Below are positions 62,476-64,000 of a stretch of DNA of 64,000 nt, piece after piece. Origin of the DNA: Janthinobacterium sp. 67 (GTDB lineage Bacteria > Pseudomonadota > Gammaproteobacteria > Burkholderiales > Burkholderiaceae_D). A model generated the notes under the pieces. The model was not told the origin of the DNA, did no database searches, and saw only the letters and a program-made list of their open reading frames with translations. The DNA is taken from NCBI RefSeq assembly GCF_002797895.1, contig NZ_PGES01000001.1:1736001-1800000 (forward strand), written 5' to 3'. Positions within the stretch are counted from its first letter, which is position 1, and each line of letters opens with the position of its first letter. Both the position numbers and the translations under genes were made by a program.

Positions 62476-64000
62476 TTAAAATAGAAAATAGCGCTGCGCC
62501 ATCGGCAGCACGGCGGCCGCCTCGCACACGAGCAGCTGGCCGTCGGCGCGCACGGCATAGGTTTCCGGGTCCACTTCCATGTGCGGCGTGGCGCCGTTGT
62601 GGATCATGTCGTGCTTGCGCAAGCCGCGCATGTTCTTCACGGCGATGACGGATTTGTTCAGTTTCAGCTGGTGGCCGATATCGAGGTCGTAGGCCGCCTG
62701 CGACACAAACGTAAACGACTTTTTCAGGCCGCCGCCGAAGGCGCCGAACATCATGCGGTAGTGCACGGGCTGCGGCGTGGGGATCGACGCGTTCGGGTCG
62801 CCCATCTGCGCGGCCGCGATCATGCCGCCCTTTAAAATCATCGACGGCTTGACGCCGAAAAAGGCCGGCTTCCACAGCACGATATCGGCGATCTTGCCCG
62901 CCTCGATCGAGCCCACCACGTGCGCAATCCCGTGCGTGATGGCCGGGTTGATCGTGTACTTGGCGATGTAGCGCTTGGCGCGGAAATTGTCGCTGCGGGC
63001 CGTGTCGGGCGCCAAGGCACCGCGCTGCACCTTCATCTTGTGCGCCGTCTGCCAGGTGCGCATGATCACTTCGCCGACTCGCCCCATCGCTTGCGAGTCG
63101 GACGACATCATCGAGATGGCGCCGATGTCGTGCAGGATGTCTTCCGCGGCGATGGTTTCGCGGCGGATGCGCGACTCGGCAAAGGCCACGTCTTCGGCGA
63201 TGGCCGGGTCCAGGTGGTGGCACACCATCAGCATGTCCAGGTGCTCGTCGAGCGTGTTGACGGTAAATGGGCGCGTCGGGTTGGTCGACGAGGGCAGCAC
63301 GTTGGCTTGCCCCACGGCGGCGATGATGTCGGGCGCATGGCCGCCGCCCGCCCCTTCCGTGTGGAACGTGTGGATGGTGCGGTCCTTGAAGGCGGCCAGC
63401 GTATGCTCGAGAAAACCGCCTTCGTTCAGGGTATCGCTGTGCAGCGCCACCTGGATATCCATGCGGTCCGCGACGGACAGGCAGTTGTCGATGGCGGCCG
63501 GCGTGCTGCCCCAGTCTTCGTGCAGTTTCAGGCCGACGGCGCCCGCGCGCACCTGTTCTTCCAGCGGCAGCGGCAAACTCACATTGCCTTTGCCCATGAA
63601 GCCCAGGTTCATCGGGAAGGCGTCGGCGGCCGCCAGCATGGCGTGCAAGTGCCACGGCCCCGGCGTGCAGGTGGTGGCGGCCGTACCCACGGCCGGCCCC
63701 GTGCCGCCACCCAGCATGGTCGTCACGCCGCTCATCAGCGCTTCCTCGATCTGCTGCGGGCAGATGAAGTGGATGTGCGTGTCGACGCCGCCGGCCGTGA
63801 CGATCATGCCTTCGCCGGCGATGATCTCGGTGGCGCCGCCAATGGGCAAGGTCACGCCAGGCTGGATGTCGGGGTTGCCCGCCTTGCCGATGCCGAAGAT
63901 CAGGCCATTTTTCAAGCCGATATCGGCCTTCACGATGCCCCAGTGGTCGAGGATGACGGCATTCGTGATGACGGTATCCATCACCTCGGCCGCGCAGCGC
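62476..64000 (-). CDS. ureC: Urease alpha subunit (5' end outside the window)
   Basis: The frame is open to the window edge, so the first 60 or so residues are missing; the visible 508 residues start at [14 protein letters not shown]. The active-site parts are present: GVDTHIHF (His pair), GLKLHEDWG (Lys that is carbamylated to bridge the two nickel ions), and MVCHHLDP (mobile-flap Cys and His). UreC hydrolyses urea to ammonia and carbamate in complex with UreA and UreB, which should lie outside. It is followed at 13 bases by ureE. Confidence 0.97.
   Translation of the reverse strand, partial: RCAAEVMDTVITNAVILDHWGIVKADIGLKNGLIFGIGKAGNPDIQPGVTLPIGGATEIIAGEGMIVTAGGVDTHIHFICPQQIEEALMSGVTTMLGGGTGPAVGTAATTCTPGPWHLHAMLAAADAFPMNLGFMGKGNVSLPLPLEEQVRAGAVGLKLHEDWGSTPAAIDNCLSVADRMDIQVALHSDTLNEGGFLEHTLAAFKDRTIHTFHTEGAGGGHAPDIIAAVGQANVLPSSTNPTRPFTVNTLDEHLDMLMVCHHLDPAIAEDVAFAESRIRRETIAAEDILHDIGAISMMSSDSQAMGRVGEVIMRTWQTAHKMKVQRGALAPDTARSDNFRAKRYIAKYTINPAITHGIAHVVGSIEAGKIADIVLWKPAFFGVKPSMILKGGMIAAAQMGDPNASIPTPQPVHYRMMFGAFGGGLKKSFTFVSQAAYDLDIGHQLKLNKSVIAVKNMRGLRKHDMIHNGATPHMEVDPETYAVRADGQLLVCEAAAVLPMAQRYFLF

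Noticed and set aside
1..64000. CRISPR array, insertion sequence or prophage
   Set aside because: No regularly spaced repeats, transposase, integrase or phage structural genes were seen on either strand.

Overview
The window is GC-rich, tightly packed chromosomal DNA from a betaproteobacterium, most likely an Oxalobacteraceae member close to Janthinobacterium, Duganella or Massilia. The evidence is the gene order thrS-infC-rpmI-rplT-pheS-pheT-ihfA-merR with tRNA-Val genes beside it, a 2-methylcitrate cluster of the acnD/prpF type, and strong protein similarity to that family recalled from memory, not from a search. No prophage, transposase, CRISPR array or plasmid gene was seen.

Layout. 1-1905: two genes of an MBOAT/SGNH polysaccharide O-acetylation pair, the first cut by the window edge. 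2043-8060: propionate catabolism operon prpB-prpC-acnD-prpF, with a consensus sigma-54 promoter and a large upstream dyad but no prpR nearby. 8404-14668: two small paralogous proteins, a persulfide dioxygenase-like enzyme, an MFS exporter, a LysR regulator, an M28 peptidase and a GNAT acetyltransferase. 14690-18779: a glycine-zipper envelope protein, a PP2C phosphatase, a DUF2177 membrane protein, an FHA protein and a 34-residue membrane peptide. 18971-23830: a YdjM-like protein behind a LexA-like box, then a Fur-box-led fecI-fecR-TonB receptor cassette. 23840-25122: pirin and OsmC. 25249-29914: a two-gene unit of a Ser/Thr kinase fused to a formylglycine-generating-enzyme-like domain, and a long coiled-coil protein with a zinc ribbon at each end. 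30247-39423: small exported proteins, a ZntB-like transporter, rnk, a GGDEF-EAL protein, prfC and a chemoreceptor. 39649-42715: a Crp-like regulator, a CHASE3 histidine kinase and a NarL-type response regulator. 42917-51280: the translation cluster and two tRNA-Val genes. 51377-60042: mixed accessory genes, including a guanidine-II riboswitch with two SMR exporters and an ArsR/old-yellow-enzyme pair. 60039-64000: urease genes ureC (cut by the window end), ureE, ureF, ureG and hupE.

How the parts work together. PrpC condenses propionyl-CoA with oxaloacetate, AcnD and PrpF replace PrpD in making 2-methylisocitrate, and PrpB cleaves it to pyruvate and succinate. UreE/F/G load nickel into UreC, and HupE probably imports the nickel. 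FecI, FecR and the receptor form a surface-signalling iron uptake loop. The riboswitch should switch on guanidinium export. The kinase-FGE protein, the double zinc-ribbon protein, and the PP2C and FHA proteins elsewhere in the window could belong to one Ser/Thr phosphorylation network, but that link is inference.

The least described items are the kinase-FGE/double zinc-ribbon unit, an identical promoter module (same 13-mer, same spacing to the -10) in front of two envelope-protein genes 16 kb apart, an AUA start codon for infC, and small proteins of 34 and 41 residues.
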